A stretch of DNA of 64,000 nucleotides from Pogonophryne albipinna (GCA_028583405.1 JAPTMU010000086.1:62001-126000); one strand, 5' to 3'. Counted from the first letter of the stretch, positions 1-34,745 are shown. A program made the numbers and translations. Notes: generated by a model not told the origin, from the letters alone.

Positions 1-1251
1 AGCTGACTCTGATAAGGAAATATATGATATACTATGATATTATATGATCGATGATCTGATTGATGATGTAATATGAATGATAAGTGCGACACGTCGGCAT
101 CTTCTCTGCATACGGCAGTTTAAACTGTATTTCCTTTATCCTGTAATATAACTTGAGAGATTTAAACTCCGCACACTGAGTTGATCTCTTTTCTATAGAC
201 GCCGGAGGCGGGCAGCGTCAGGTAAAATAAGTTATTTAGCCTTCCCAAACCTGAGCCTCACGCGCCGCCTATGGGGATGTACTAGTGACTTATCCGACCG
301 GCCCACTTCGGTACCGGCCCATCGGGATTCGTCCCGATGGCCAGTCCGCCACTGCACCCAGCCCACGTAAACTGTCAACGGGGGGAGCCTCGCTGCGGGG
401 AAACGGTGGACCTAGTGTCCCGATCGGAGTGGGAATAATAATAATAATAATAATCCGTGCATTTTATCCATTAATTTCCCCAACATTGTGGTAAAAAAAA
501 ACACACGTTTAATCCACGTTGGTGTACTACAACTACAAAAAGCATTGGTTTGTTTTCTCATCAGAAAATGCAGACCGGCTCAAACAAACGCTTTTTAATC
601 ATCATTCTCACGATCATTTAATGTATCATATGTTCGCCGAATTGACATGAAAGCACTAATAAATGTAGTTTAATCCACTTGAGTTTACAACTACAAAAAT
701 AATCGATTTGTTTTTATATCACATCCTACGGGAGGAAATTCAGCAGCTCTCACTACCGATTTGTAATCCTAATTTAATCATCTTCACCACGATCATTTAT
801 GTTTATGTTCGCCGAATTGACATGAAAGCACTGACAAATATGAATATACTGTAGTCAACTTCATTAAAACGTTATTAACGTGCCTAAACTCAGTAATTCA
901 CCATTTCTACGCATGACAACACACTTTGTCCGTGTTTCGCTCTCTCACCGCACAGTGAAGCGTTCCCGCATTGACGTCACTTCCGGCTTCCCCCAAAACT
1001 TCAAAATGAGTCGAAGGAATTTCCCCGCGATGTTCGAAATTATTGATATTTATCGGAACGGTATCGCATCTTCTTTTTTAAACTGACGGTTCGAGATGAC
1101 TAGTAGCCCAATATTTCATTGCACAACAGTTGTTGGGATGCTGTCACAGGCTCTTTAAACATGATTTTACTCCTACATATTTTGCAATTGGATTACAACA
1201 ATTCCAAAATAATTCCTAAGTAGTTAATCCTTTCTTTTACTCCTTCTCCAG
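1..1251. other. marf1 intron, repeat-rich, no exon seen
   Basis: This stretch precedes the first recognisable marf1 exon and shows no coding exon of its own. Around 300-354 lies the end of a hAT-like repeat in reverse orientation: its terminus at 340-354 reads CAGTGGCGGACTGG on the minus strand, and a short stem-loop sits at about 318-342. An AAT tract occupies 434-454. Two diverged tandem copies of a unit of about 170 bp run from roughly 505 to 850; both carry the words TTTAATCCAC, ACAACTACAAAAA and TTCGCCGAATTGACATGAAA. The other end of the hAT-like element was not found. Confidence 0.5.
434..454. repeat. AAT microsatellite
   Basis: A perfect seven-unit AAT run beside the hAT-like terminus in the marf1 intron. 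Confidence 0.85.
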
Positions 1252-11506
<10,255 letters not shown>

Positions 11507-13837
11507 TCCTTTACACACACAGCAATACTAGTTCACACAGTGTAACTCTAAATCAAAGAGTTGAGCGGCGACACTGAACACACCACACAGACCAGGAGCG
11601 TTAGTTCTTAACAGGCTGCTTTCTTCTTATATCTCCTCATCGGCCATCTTTGTTTTCTTCCGTTTGCTAATTTCAGTATTGGTTCCGTGATTCTGAGGGT
11701 GTTCGTCATGCTGTGACTTTCTTCTTGCAGACTTTCTGCAGTTCTTTTATTTGCCAAATGAACCTACTGTAACATGTTGATTCCGAGGGAAGTCTAATTT
11801 TCTGTGTGGATCTAAAGTTCAGCGCCACGTTGTTTCAACTCGCTGGCTTACAATGAAAACAGTCTAAATATGAGTTGCCACTGCATACGGAGTATGCGAT
11901 AATGGGAGAAATGCTAGGGAGAAATGACTAAGTTTTCTATGTTAAATCCAACTAATGTAGTTTTATAAAATTACAGAAGAGATTATTGGTTCAAGCGGCA
12001 TCTCAAGAAACCTTCATTTATACATCCTTGCTGGATCCCCTAAGATGGAGCATTTAATTTATTCATTTTTAAACTCCTTTCAAATGTTGTGACTCTTTGC
12101 TTTTTAGGTAACTGCAGACATGTCAACAAAATGGCTGCTGAGCACCAGCGTACTCTTGGGTAACGTTTCCAAATGGGTAGCTTCTCTGAGGTATCTTCTC
12201 GTCTTTGTTAGGTAGAATCAGGACAGCATTTTCAGTTCCTTTTTATAAATGCAGAGTATGTATTAGTCTGTGGGAGAGTGTTGCCCAAGTGTGTGGTGTA
12301 TTTTGATGACATTAGTGTTAACTATTCAGAATGTGGCTTTCCTTAACGGAAGCCATCCGTTTTTGAACGGTTTACAGCGAGGGTTTGATTGATATTGCGA
12401 CTTAAAATCTCAGGAATTTTTATTCTTGTCGTATTTGACCTTATTTATTGCAAAGATTTTGGCTCTTCTCTGCAAGTCCTTTTCTGAAGACCTGAAAGGG
12501 GGGGGAGGAAAGTGGCTCTCTAATACTCCGGGGGTCCAGATGTGTGCTGAGGCGGCAGGAACTGAGATGTAGAACTTTAGCCAGCAGTTTGTGTTCTTTT
12601 AGCTGCAGTTTGTCTGTGGGGTTTACACCGGAGTAGGTGGTGTGAAATATGCATGGTGTGCATAAATGAGTTTAGGCATTGTGTAAGCCCGGGAGGAGCA
12701 GGCGAATGACATTTCTTTTACATCAGACTTTTATTTCCACCGTGTCTCGGAGAGTCGGTCTCACCCCCTGCCACAAAACGCTCAAGGTTTCTAGAACCTT
12801 GTTGCTGGTCAGTCTGTGGGGACGTGGACTGCCTGAGGAAGAGTTCAGGGGAGCGGAGAGCACTCCCGAGTTTTTGATTTTTAACGACGAGGTGATTGGT
12901 TGTGAGATATTAGATTGGAGCGGGAGGCGGTAGGCTGTTTTGAGGAGCACCACAGGGGCTCTGGGCGGCCTCCTGAAGAGACGACGTGCACACAGAGGAC
13001 CCTCTGCGGCTCTCTGGAATCTGCCGGGCTTTTACAATGGCTTGTATTTGCCGCGGTGCCAAAGGAATCCCCATCGCCTATCTCCCTCTCAGGCCCCTGC
13101 ATCTCACAACGTTTTTACTTACCGATGTGTGTTGGTTTCTCAGTTTTTCCTCAAGTGTTTACAAGACTGCTGGATGCCCTATTGCCACCAAAAATGTTGG
13201 CTGCTGTGAAGTGAAGCCCGACCGCTGAAGTCTAAAGGTTGTTTGTGTTCGGAGGAAAGGTTAAACAAAATGGGGAATAGCCCATTTAATCAGTTTCTGT
13301 CCAGTTTCAGTGTTCACCTCTTTAGCCAGTGTTAATAATTTAGTTTGTCAGACTTAATTTTGACTTGAAGCCTTTTTAAATCTGAGATTTCCACCTGCTG
13401 ACTCGCCAAAATGTCAAACACAAATGTTTTTAAATCAGCGCCGGTCGGGATCTCAACTGCATTGTTTTACTGACTGTCTGGAAACCTCTTTACATTACGG
13501 AACAAGCGGAGTAGATAATAGTAGTTAATTATTTCAAATTGTTATTGTCGAAAAAGGGCTGAAAATGCTCAACGAGAAATGTCTAGATTTAATTAAGCAG
13601 CAAGGATGTATTACTTTTTATGACTTTTGAGCAAACCCTAGCTCTCCCTCAGTACTGCAGTGGCACCGTTCTCATTTTAATAACTTCCGTTTAGCTTTCC
13701 CTATCCTCTCTTTTTGTCACACCAGTGAAACGCTATTGTACCTGTGAAAATATGCACTTTTGCATAGTTTTGCTTAATGAAATACTGTGAAATTAGCTAT
13801 TGGACTGGGAGGAGCTGAATGTTTTTGTGTCTTACCT

Positions 13838-13911
13838 TGAATGATGACATACTACCACAGTCAATATTGATGTGGTGACTCGAGGATGAGCAAGTGTAGT
13901 GGACCATTTAA
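13838..13911 (+). repeat. 74-bp direct repeat, copy 1
   Basis: Matches 14469-14542 at 73 of 74 positions (one C/T difference). Inside it CCACAGTCAAT is followed at once by ATTGATGTGG, so a hairpin with one bulged base is possible. It lies in the inferred marf1 3' UTR. Confidence 0.85.
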
Positions 13912-14091
13912 GATTCTGTTTTCACGTTGCACTACAACAAAATGTCTCCTTTATTCAGCGGGGTCTTTAAAACTCCTGCCTTGTGATTATTTTGTTTACT
14001 TCCACCCCCCCTCATTATACTGCCTCACTGCACCAGAAGTCGCTGTGAAAGTCTAACGTTGTTATAAAGGGACCAAAAAAAGATTTCTGTT

Positions 14092-14097
14092 AATAAA
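14092..14097 (+). terminator. marf1: poly(A) signal candidate for marf1
   Basis: AATAAA on the plus strand, 2.6 kb after the stop and before the convergent bmerb1 gene. It is the best canonical hexamer seen in this stretch. Confidence 0.5.
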
Positions 14098-14468
14098 TTT
14101 CACAAGCATCAGATGGGTTTTGTTTTTTTGAAGAGAATCAATATTCACCCAGCGTGTTTCCTGAAAGATGCTCTTTATTTAAACATGTATGTACAGGTAG
14201 TTTCAGCTTATTTTCTGCATATTTGTTCAATATTCAACATTAGGACCTTCATAAATTCACTACTACTACAGAATGCCAAGTCATCAGAAGGAAGGTGACA
14301 AAGGGCAACACTTTGCTTGACAGGAGTCACTAAAGTCATAATACACTCAAACATACACGTCTATTGTAGGCATTTACAAGAGTTGCATTCAATTCCTGGT
14401 GTTTTATCAGAAAAACGCAAGATGAAATTAGTAGGATGCAAAGATTTGTTAGGAATATGGATAATGAC

Positions 14469-14542
14469 TGAATGATGACATACTACCACAGTCAATATTG
14501 ATGTGGTGACTTGAGGATGAGCAAGTGTAGTGGACCATTTAA
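14469..14542 (+). repeat. 74-bp direct repeat, copy 2
   Basis: Second copy of the 13838-13911 segment, 631 bp downstream, in the gap between the two convergent genes. It may fall within a long bmerb1 3' UTR, in which case it would be transcribed in antisense. Confidence 0.85.
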
Positions 14543-15620
14543 AATCATTCAATATAATATCCCACCATTTTTATCAAAAAAAAAGATTAATTGATGTTAT
14601 ATAGTTACACAATCTCAGAGAAAAATGAAAAGAAGATGATCATGGTGATCCACCTCACTCTTAAATGTTGTTTCTTCAGTGTTTATGACTATGGTAAAAA
14701 GAAGGGTAAACGTTATCCAGGGTTATTTCTAAATAAATGTTCCCTCTGAACAAGTTGTCAGAATCAAAAGAAATGTTTATGCATTGTTGCAATACTCTTT
14801 TTGGCCACAAGAGGCTGATTTCATGTTCTAAACGGGACGGGAAGCATTTGTGTTTTTCCTAATGGCAGATTAGAGACAATACAAATGCATAATTAGACAT
14901 CAAAAGACATCACAGTAATAATTTAGCTTAGCATTTAAATCAAACTTAAAAAATGGATAATCAGAATAATTTGTTCTCATTTGCCTCTCAGGGATTCCTA
15001 TAAGGTTAACCAGAGTAATAATCGTTGTGAACCAGTGGATACCACGCTACAATAATGGGTCATGTTTAGATGTACTGCCATTAAGAAGTGGCCTTTGTAG
15101 AGTGAAATGCAAATGTTTGGAAACGAACCTGTAATGACCACATTTTATAGCAACATTTCAATGGCGTTTTTGTCACCGAAGAACATTTTCCGTAAGTATT
15201 TTCTGTGTTTTTAAATGTTTATCTTCAATAACTACCAAATATTTTTTGACTGTCAAAGTTTTAAATCAAGCACATCAAATATTACAGAATAACAGAGGAT
15301 TAAACGAGCCATTGCATGGAGTCACAATGATTGCTTAGCTCCAGTACAAAAGCCGATTTGTGGGTTTCCTTAAGTGAAAACTGGTTGATAAAGGGCTGCG
15401 ATGGAGGAATAAATCCCCGTTGTCCATCGTGACGGGACGATAACAGATGTTTATTTTCTCCTGTCAGACAGAGATCCCCAGCATTTATATTTCACCGTTT
15501 GGACATTGTGCTTGTAGTTCTGTAAATGGCTCCACTCGACCACATGATCACAGACCATATTGTCATCTTAAAGGAACGTTTCATGATGGGTCTAATTAAA
15601 GATGTGTATTGATCAGTTTT

Positions 15621-15626
15621 TTTATT
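15621..15626 (-). terminator. bmerb1: poly(A) signal candidate for bmerb1
   Basis: TTTATT on the plus strand is AATAAA on the coding strand, 142 bp past the bmerb1 stop. Another TTTATT near 14173 could serve a longer 3' UTR. Confidence 0.45.
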
Positions 15627-15767
15627 TACAATTCCCCTTCCCTGACCCAATTACAAACCTGCTTCCTGAACAGATGCGAGGAGAAAGCAGTTAGCCGAGG
15701 TTCTCTGAGTTACAGGAAGTGATGTATGACGTGTGATGTGAGTGTTTCTGATACGGGGTCTTAGCGG

Positions 15768-27239
<11,472 letters not shown>

Positions 27240-27445
27240 GTCGGTCGGTGGAATGTCCTCGCGCCGAAACCAGGATGCACGAGACTTTCAGCTTAAGAAA
27301 AACCTACGCTGCTTCTGTGTGTGCGCACGTCCCTACAGATAACTCAGTTTCACCCGGTGACAAGGCTCCAGCGACCTGAGACGTTGAGCATCTTTATTCA
27401 AGCTTTCAAGTCCCTTTGACGTGTGGATGGAGAGGAGGATGTAGG

Positions 27446-27455
27446 GCGCATGCGC
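27446..27455. promoter_or_regulatory. bmerb1: NRF1-type palindrome in bmerb1 promoter
   Basis: GCGCATGCGC, the consensus NRF1 site, lies 207 bp upstream of the bmerb1 ATG in a locally GC-richer stretch. Such sites are common in CpG-rich vertebrate promoters. Binding is inferred from the motif only. Confidence 0.5.
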
Positions 27456-27456
27456 A

Positions 27457-29135
27457 GTGCGAGCAGGGAGGTGAAGACTAAGGAGACACCCACTGACACC
27501 GAGATGACGTTATAAAGAAAATGATAGTGCACTGGAGATTTTATTATCAGCCTGTTCAATAAGTTGTTTTGTAGCAAGCCAACTATGTATTAAAAAGCAG
27601 GAAAATAGCTTAAATGGTGTAAGCTCTTTAAGCCTTTTGCCTCTAAAGTGTACATCTGCTTGTTATCTGGCATGTTGGAATAACTGCCAAAGGATAAGTG
27701 CCAGATGTTTCCACATGAGGGGGCCCGGTTGGCATAATCGAGAAGTGGAATATAACAAGGCTGTATTAAGAAACAACTTTAGTAATGGGTGCCTGAAGCA
27801 TCATGTTTGTCTCATAAGCAGGGGGCGATCCAACAGAGTGGAAACGCAGACTGCAGGGAAAACTTGCATCAGCAGGGAGGCTGCCTTAAAGGATGTGTGG
27901 AGGCAGAGCAGATGCAGATTCTAAAGTGTGAGTTGTATGGAAGAATGAGTAATATTTCTGTATAAACACACCAAGGATGCACCTCTGAAGAGAAAATGTC
28001 AAAGGTACACAAGATATAAAAATAGAATTGTGTGCATAAGAACAAAAAAAATCAAAATATAAAAGGTTCAAAGGTCAACCAAGGTTAATAACTGTTTTTT
28101 GTGTTGCTGTGGCTGAAAAACAAATGATAAGACAATTGGTTTAATTTAATTTATTCAACAACAAATGTTATACATCTCCACCATAGTAAGTGCAACCTTT
28201 GTGCAATTGTGATCGAATCTTTTAAAATATCAACACCAATTGATAAAATAATGTGACTGTTTAATATTACCTAGTTCTCAGTCGCTGATATGAACAATGA
28301 GAATATTCATTGATTTAATCTCCAAGGGACAGTTATAGCACATCAGCATTAACATTAAAGGAAACAACCAATCTAGTACTACACTAATAATAAGTTATTA
28401 GTCTACGGATGCAATTTAAAGGATGTCTGATAAAAGGGATGTTGGGTAAAAAACTATTCTGCAACACAATTTGTCATATATAATTATTATTCACAGTATT
28501 CATTCACTTCTGAGAGACATGTTAAATAATATAATCACACATTTGTTAGGAATTTAAGTTAAGAAACACTAGTTAATGAAATGTTTTTGTTATTATATGC
28601 CTGAGACAAAAGATATGTCTGATCTAAACCCTTTAAAATTCTATAAATAGAAATAGTAGGCAGCTCTTGTGCTGCAGCTATTTAAAAAAATGACCTCCAT
28701 AGAAAACTGATTGGCAGGCATCTGACATTACATTTAAATAACCACTGCAGGCAAGGACACCTATAACATTGGCAAGAGGTAACATTTAAAAAAAAAAAAA
28801 AGGATAAAATATTATTATAATTGATGAAATGGTGCACTCCACTGTATAACATTTAACATAAAGTACAATAAGCCGCATTTCCCCATTCAAGTAAATGGAT
28901 GTTTGACACAAACATCTTCAGCTATTATGACTCTGGTTGAATACATGGAAATCAAAAACATGTGTTTATAGATATGTTTTAGTGTTTTTTAAGTGTATTG
29001 AAAAATATATGAATAATGGATTATTTGTACCTGTGTGAATGTTTATTTAGCACTTCTTGTAAATGAACCAAAGCAGAAAGTCCTTCGAGGTCAGGCACTG
29101 TCTTAGCACTCATGCTAATGAAAAGAGAATGATAT
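27457..29135. other. intergenic, AT-rich, nothing recognised
   Basis: About 1.7 kb upstream of bmerb1 and left of the nested repeat block. Reading frames are short and resemble nothing I know. No element ends were found. Confidence 0.5.
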
Positions 29136-29194
29136 TTAAAGGGGCCCTATGATGCAAATGTTCAGGTTCATATTTGTATTTTGTTCCTCTACTG

Positions 29195-30452
29195 CAGTGG
29201 GTCTCAAACTTTTTCTGTCAGGCCCCCCCTTTGGAGAAAAAAACGTGTGCATTCCGTTGCTAGAACAGTGATAATAAAACAATGCTCCATAAATCTGTGT
29301 GGTCAAAAAACAAAACATAACACAATTGTGCAATCCCTTTGCTAGAACAATAAGTTATAATACTTTGCCACTTTGCAATCTGTGCAAAAAAATGAAAAGA
29401 AAGAAAATGCTGATATTTGGTAAAAAGTGTGTCTTATCACAGCATTAGTGCTGCAGCCTGTTTGGCACTGCACGTTTCTTCAAAACGGGGTTGCAGGCTC
29501 AGTGGCGGCGCCAGAGATTTATTTTGGGGGTGCTGTGGGGTAGCTTGACGTTTCATAGAGGGTGCTCAAACATTTAGGGTTTCCCATTAATGTACCGGGC
29601 GCTACAGTTGAATTTTCTACTGCAACAATTCCCACGCATATACACAGTGTACCTGCGACTCACAATGAAGGCTCGATAATCAGCTCATGGCATATAGGTG
29701 TAAGCGGGGGTAAAGTGCTATGTTTATAAGTGGGGAGTGGCCCTAACATAGGAGGGCATGCTCCCCCAGGAAGATTTTGTTTGAAATATTGAAGTTAAAA
29801 GCATCAATCTGGTGCACTTTGAGAGCAAAATGAAGAGATCTATGGATACATCTCTCAACACCCATATGAAACAGAACTGTAAACAGATTTTCTTTTTCTT
29901 TATGGATATTTTACAAATCACTCTCCTTTTAAGCTGTATTCTTGTTTTACTGTCATATAGTATTTCATACCTGTTTTTCATTTATTCTCCTATTTTTTTA
30001 TAACTATAATGATCATATAAACGTGTGCCTCGGAAATAATTGTTTACATTAATGGTCACCAAAACGTTTGAGACCCACTGAGATAACACTGAGAGAGTCC
30101 TTTAACTCACTGAGTCTCTCAGTCTGACAGGAGAGGACTCTCCTCCACTTTGTTGTTGAAAAAGCTCCTTATATCCGTTAGCGTAGCTCGCTAGCACCAG
30201 AAGCTAACATCAACGATCTCCGGTACCGGTGCGCGCTCTGCTCTCTCTCTCGCGCACACAAAATGGCTCGTTCCACACACACACAGAGCCGAGCTTTTAT
30301 GAAACACAGAGACCCAGACGTAATAGTACTGTTCTGTATCATATTATTTTTGAATCAATAATTTTTCAAATTATGATTTATTTATTAATTTTTTAACATT
30401 TTTTCTGCTGGTCTCTGTCATGCCTCTGCGCCCCCCACTTTGAGAAACACTG
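29195..30452. mobile_element. hAT insertion 1 in the MITE
   Basis: Starts CAGTGGGTCTCAAACTTTTT and ends TTTGAGAAACACTG, flanked by exact CTCTACTG duplications (29187-29194 and 30453-30460). A third TIR-like word, GTTTGAGACCCACTG, occurs internally at about 30065-30079, and another hAT-type left end, CAGTGGCGGCGCCAG, lies near 29500. The element is therefore probably composite. No transposase frame remains. Confidence 0.85.
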
Positions 30453-31693
30453 CTCTACTGTGATACGTTTCTATGCTTTAATGTTCAAAAAGCTCTTTAT
30501 TTTTCTCATACTGCCTGTGCTGCAGCACCTCTTTTCACCCTCTGTCTGAAACCAGAGCCCAGTCTGCTCTGATTGGTTAGCTGGCCGGCTTTGTTGTGAT
30601 TGGTGAATTGCTTAAAGATTTCCCGCCCCTTAGCCTATCACAGGCATCCTCAAAGTCCGGACTCCGGTCCGGATCCGGACCGAACCACAACTGTCTCTGG
30701 ACTCTCAGCTAATTATACTTTTCATATGTATTATCTGTGTTATCTGCGAGACATCGCCACGAGTCAAAATTCTCCGCTATGTCCCACTGCAAACAGCGCT
30801 CTGCATGTACGATTGTTCCACTGTCTGTGTGTGTCTGTCAACGCTTTGGTCCAATCACATTCAGTATCCCGTCAGCGTTTTTTCCCACCACCAACAGTCT
30901 GCGAATCAGAGGCACAGTAGGGCGGGTCTTCGCGGAATGCGGGTGGGAAAAATGTGTGTGTTTAAAAAAAAAAAGTCAGAACGAGAGTTAACCAAGCCCC
31001 CAGGAAGTGCGCCGGACTCACATGAAAATATTCGTGCTGGCCAAACGGCGGTACTACACTTCCGTTTGGTTGCCAGGCCCGGAAACACTTTTTCCCATTG
31101 ACTTACATGGGGAAAGAATGGTCTGTAAATCGTTGGATAATTTTTTTTAAACTAAATAAACTACCAAGTATGAACACTTGTATAGCCCTTATTAAAGACA
31201 TTCGTTCCTCAAGTTGTAATAATGTGCTAATAACGTTATTCTGAGAGTTATTTCCCTCTGCATTATGAACACGCATCTAACCCACGGGACCGCGCCACCC
31301 GGCACGTTCATGTTACGTGTCCCGACCAATCAGAGCACACTGTGCTCACAGGGACTCCGGGAGGGTGGGGGCTGGAGCTATTGGAGCTACAACGAGCCGT
31401 TAAAGGCAGAGAGTGAAATTCAGTGAATACACGTAGTTTACAGAGATGCTGTTTGAGAAACCAATGTGAGTTGCGTTTATCTTTACCCATGGATGCACAA
31501 TAAGAACGGACCCATATCGTCTTACTGCCAGCCCACACTGCGGTCAACTCAGCCGTCTCTCGCATTTGCTTGGTCAAATGAGCAGCGCTTCATTTTTGAG
31601 TGCGCGATTAATAGCGTCTTTACGGTAATCGCCGAGAAGCGGCGCTGACAGTAGTACAAGTGCTTATGCTATATTTGATCAATCAATCAATGA

Positions 31694-33019
31694 TATTTTA
31701 TGAGGGATAAAATGATTTTTAGCCATAAGTTCTTAATAAAATTGGTACTGTTGCACTCAGTACATGTTAGACTACTACCACAAATACAATCAAGTACTTT
31801 TACTGTGTACTATTTGAGTAATACTCTGTCAAACTCCCCTCCAGAGTACAATAATGCATGTTTTCTGCCATCTTTGATGAGAGATACAATCATTTTTTGC
31901 AATAAATTCTTAGTGAAATTGGTACTGTTGGATTCAGTACTACCTGGACTAGTAGCACAAGTACAATCAAGTACTTTTACTGTGTACTTTTTGAGTAATC
32001 CTTTGTCAAACTCCACCCCTGGGTACAATAATGCATGTTTTCTGCCATCTTTGATGAGAGATACAATCATTTTTTGCAATAAATTCTTAGTGAAATTGGT
32101 ACTGTTGGATTCAGTACTACCTGGACTAGTAGCACAAGTACAATCAAGTACTTTTACTGTGTACTTTTTGAGTAATCCTTTGTCAAACTCCACCCCTGGG
32201 TACAATAATGCATGTTTTCTGCCATCTTTGATGAGAGATAAATTGATGTTTTGCAATAAGTTCTTAATTAAATTGGTACTGTTGGATTCAGTACTACTTG
32301 GACTAGTAGCACAAGTACAATCAAGTACTTTTACTGTGTACTGTTTGAGTAATACTCGTTTAAACTCCTGTCCTGAGTACACACTTTAATGTATTCTGGT
32401 ATCTTTGATGAGAGATAAAAGGATTTTGTGCAATAAGTTCTTAGTGAAATTGGTACTGTTGGATTCAGTACTACTTGGACTAGTAGCACAAGTACAATCA
32501 AGTACTTTGACTGTGTACTATTTGAGTTATCCCCTGTCAAACTCCCCTCCAGAGTACAATAATGCATGTTTTCTGCCATCTTTGATGAGAGATACAATCA
32601 TTTTGTGCAATAAGTTCTTAATGAAATTGGTACTGTTGGATTCAGTACTACTTGGACTACGACCAAAAGTACAATCAAGTATTTTTACTGTGTACTTTTT
32701 GAGTAATCCCCTGTCAAACTCTCCTCCAGAGTACAATAATGCATGTTTTCTGCCATCTTTGATGAGAGATACAATTATTTTTTGCAATAAGTTCTTAATG
32801 AAATTAGTACTGTTGGATTCAGTACTACATGGACTAGTAGCACAAGTACAATCAAGTACTTTTACTGTGTACTTTTCGAGTAATACTCGTTTAAACTCCT
32901 GTCCTGAGTACACACTTTAATGTATTCTGCTATCTTTGATGAGAGATAAAATGATTTTTTGCTATAAGTTCTTAATGAAATTGGTACTGCTGGATTCAGT
33001 ACTATTTGGACTAGTAGCC
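31694..33019 (+). repeat. 177-bp tandem array, left arm
   Basis: Eight copies of a 177-bp unit. The anchor TTTGATGAGAGAT starts at 31873, 32050, 32227, 32404, 32581, 32758 and 32935, always exactly 177 bp apart, with a diverged first copy near 31696. Because 177 is 59 codons, long frames run through on both strands; they code for no recognisable protein. Confidence 0.95.
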
Positions 33020-33545
33020 CCACCCGCCCCCTTCACTCTGTGTGACTCCCCAGTCACTTCTGTGGAGTCTTTCCGCTTCCTGGGTACCATCATCGCCCAG
33101 GAACTCAAGTGGGAGCAGAACATCTGCTCCCTCATCAAAAAAGCACAGCAGAGGATGTTCTTCCTGAGGCAGCTGAAGAAATTCAACCTGCCAAAGACGA
33201 TGATGGTGAACTTCTACACCTCCATCATCGAGTCCATCCTCACCTCCCCCATCACCATCTGGTACGCTGCAGCCACAGCCAAGGATAAGGGCAGGCTGCA
33301 GCGTGTAGAGAGGGTCCTGTCTGACATCCCTCCACGACCTACATGCCTCCAGGACCCTGAGGCGGGAAGAAAGTGGCAGACCCCTCCCACCCTGGAGACA
33401 AACTGTTCACCCCTCTCCCCTCTGGCAGGAGACCATGCTCCATCAGGACCAAAACCTCTCTCCATCAGGACCAGTCAACGTCTTCAGCCTCCAGCACACT
33501 TTACCTGAACAAGGCTCATTCCCCAGGATCACAAAACGATCCCTG
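33020..33545 (+). pseudogene. LINE (L2/CR1-like) reverse transcriptase 3' fragment
   Basis: The translation includes FRFLGTIIAQELKWEQN, KKAQQRMFFLRQLKKFNLP and ILTSPITIWYAAATAKDKGR, the C-terminal RT region common in fish L2/CR1-type non-LTR elements. Downstream the frame breaks, and only pieces of the typical tail (DPSHPGDKLFTPLPSGRR in another frame) remain. It starts abruptly at the end of the 177-bp array. Confidence 0.75.
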
Positions 33546-33735
33546 TATAGTCTGAGTACCAATGACCTCATATTATGTCTTGTCATTAAAGTTACATCAC
33601 CCATTATAACAATTCACTTTCCATTATTCTCTTGTCTGTTCTCTTGACTGAATAGTCCTGTCTTTAACAAAATGTAAAGTCCTTCTACTGCACCTTTTTA
33701 AGACTCCAAAACAGGCATTTTGTACTGTAGCCTAT
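33440..33735 (+). repeat. inner inverted repeat, left copy
   Basis: Words such as CCAGTCAACGTCTTCAGCCT, AAGGCTCATTCCCC and ACTCCAAAACAGGCATTT recur inverted at about 34990-35180. This copy has about 110 bp in the middle that the other lacks. Confidence 0.85.
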
Positions 33736-33837
33736 GTGTTTTTGTGTCCCATATGGGTTTATAATTGATTTCTGGTTAGGGGGGGGGGAGCTCTGGGTCC
33801 TACGGCCCATGGTGTGGTTGGCTCGGGTTCTCTCCTT

Positions 33838-34085
33838 CAATCAATCAATCAATGTTTATTTATATAGCCCAAAATCACAAATGTTACATTTGTCTCAGTG
33901 GTCTTCACAGTTTGTACAGAATATCAGTATAACAATACGACACCCTCTGTCCTTAGACCATCACATCGTACAAGGAAAAACTTCCAGAGAAAACCCACAG
34001 TTTAAAGGGGAACATGGGAGAAACATCAGGGAGAGCAACAGAGGAGGGATCCCTCTCCCAGGACGGACAGACGTGCAATAGATGC
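33838..34085 (+). mobile_element. Rex1-like LINE 3' fragment
   Basis: Begins with TCAATCAATCAATC and ATTTATATAGCCCAAAATCA, continues with the conserved AAAACTTCCAGAGAAAACCC and ends near GGACGGACAGACGTGCAATA. This is the familiar 3' region of fish Rex1-type elements. No coding sequence. Confidence 0.55.
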
Positions 34086-34379
34086 CGTGTGTCCTTCTGT
34101 TTGTTCCTTTTGGCCAGTCCTCCAGACCTCTTTTTGTTTCCCGTTTCGCTTGTGTGAGCAAACGGCTGATTATCAATAAATGCTTGTTACCAAGTACCGG
34201 TTATTGCGTGTATTCTTTCATGTTGCGGGTCTCAGCACGAGCCACTACCGCGGAGTAGAGGTTGGGGCCGTAACAACATATCCAAGCCACTGTGAAATGT
34301 ACTTTGCACTTCAATGGAGTAATAAAAAGTTAAAATGGACATTTTCTTTGTTGATTGAGCTGATTGAATTATGTAGTTA

Positions 34380-34745
34380 TGGGAAAATCCCAGTTAACTA
34401 GTCAAATTTACAATATATTATCGTATTATTTACATTTTTATATGTACTGTAAATTACTGGCTGTGTTGCATTACTTCTACAGTAAAAGTGTGAAAATACA
34501 GGTAATTACTGTAATTTATGTACAGCAAGGTACCATAATACCATAGCTCTGTACTGCTATATCACAGTAATTCCATGGGAATGGCAAATGTAAAGTCACA
34601 GTATTTAGTTGTACTATTCTTCTAATTTACTGTAAAATATCTACAGTAAATTACTGTGAAATATTTACAGTGAATTACGGTGAAATCCATGCAACTAGTA
34701 GCCAGTAATTTACTGTAATTTTACAAACCAAACATTTTACAGTGT
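34380..34745. repeat. repeat with TTTACAGTAA-type subrepeats
   Basis: Many short inverted and direct copies of TTACTGTAA/TTTACAGT, ending CATTTTACAGTG. It resembles a small non-autonomous DNA element; ends and target duplication are not established. Confidence 0.4.

Larger units (their letters stand above)
11507..14115 (+). other. marf1: marf1 3' UTR (inferred)
   Basis: About 2.6 kb after the marf1 stop contains no further recognisable exon and leads to AATAAA at 14092-14097. The short reading frames here do not resemble known proteins. The first copy of a 74-bp duplicated segment (13838-13911) lies inside it. The UTR extent is inferred from the poly(A) signal only. Confidence 0.55.

Noticed and set aside
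285..494. 69-residue open frame at the left edge
   Set aside because: It overlaps a hAT-like terminus and an AAT microsatellite; no protein similarity.
31700..32389. 229-residue open frame and a 190-residue frame opposite it
   Set aside because: Both arise from the 177-bp tandem unit, whose length is divisible by three. Repeated 59-residue blocks on both strands argue against a gene.
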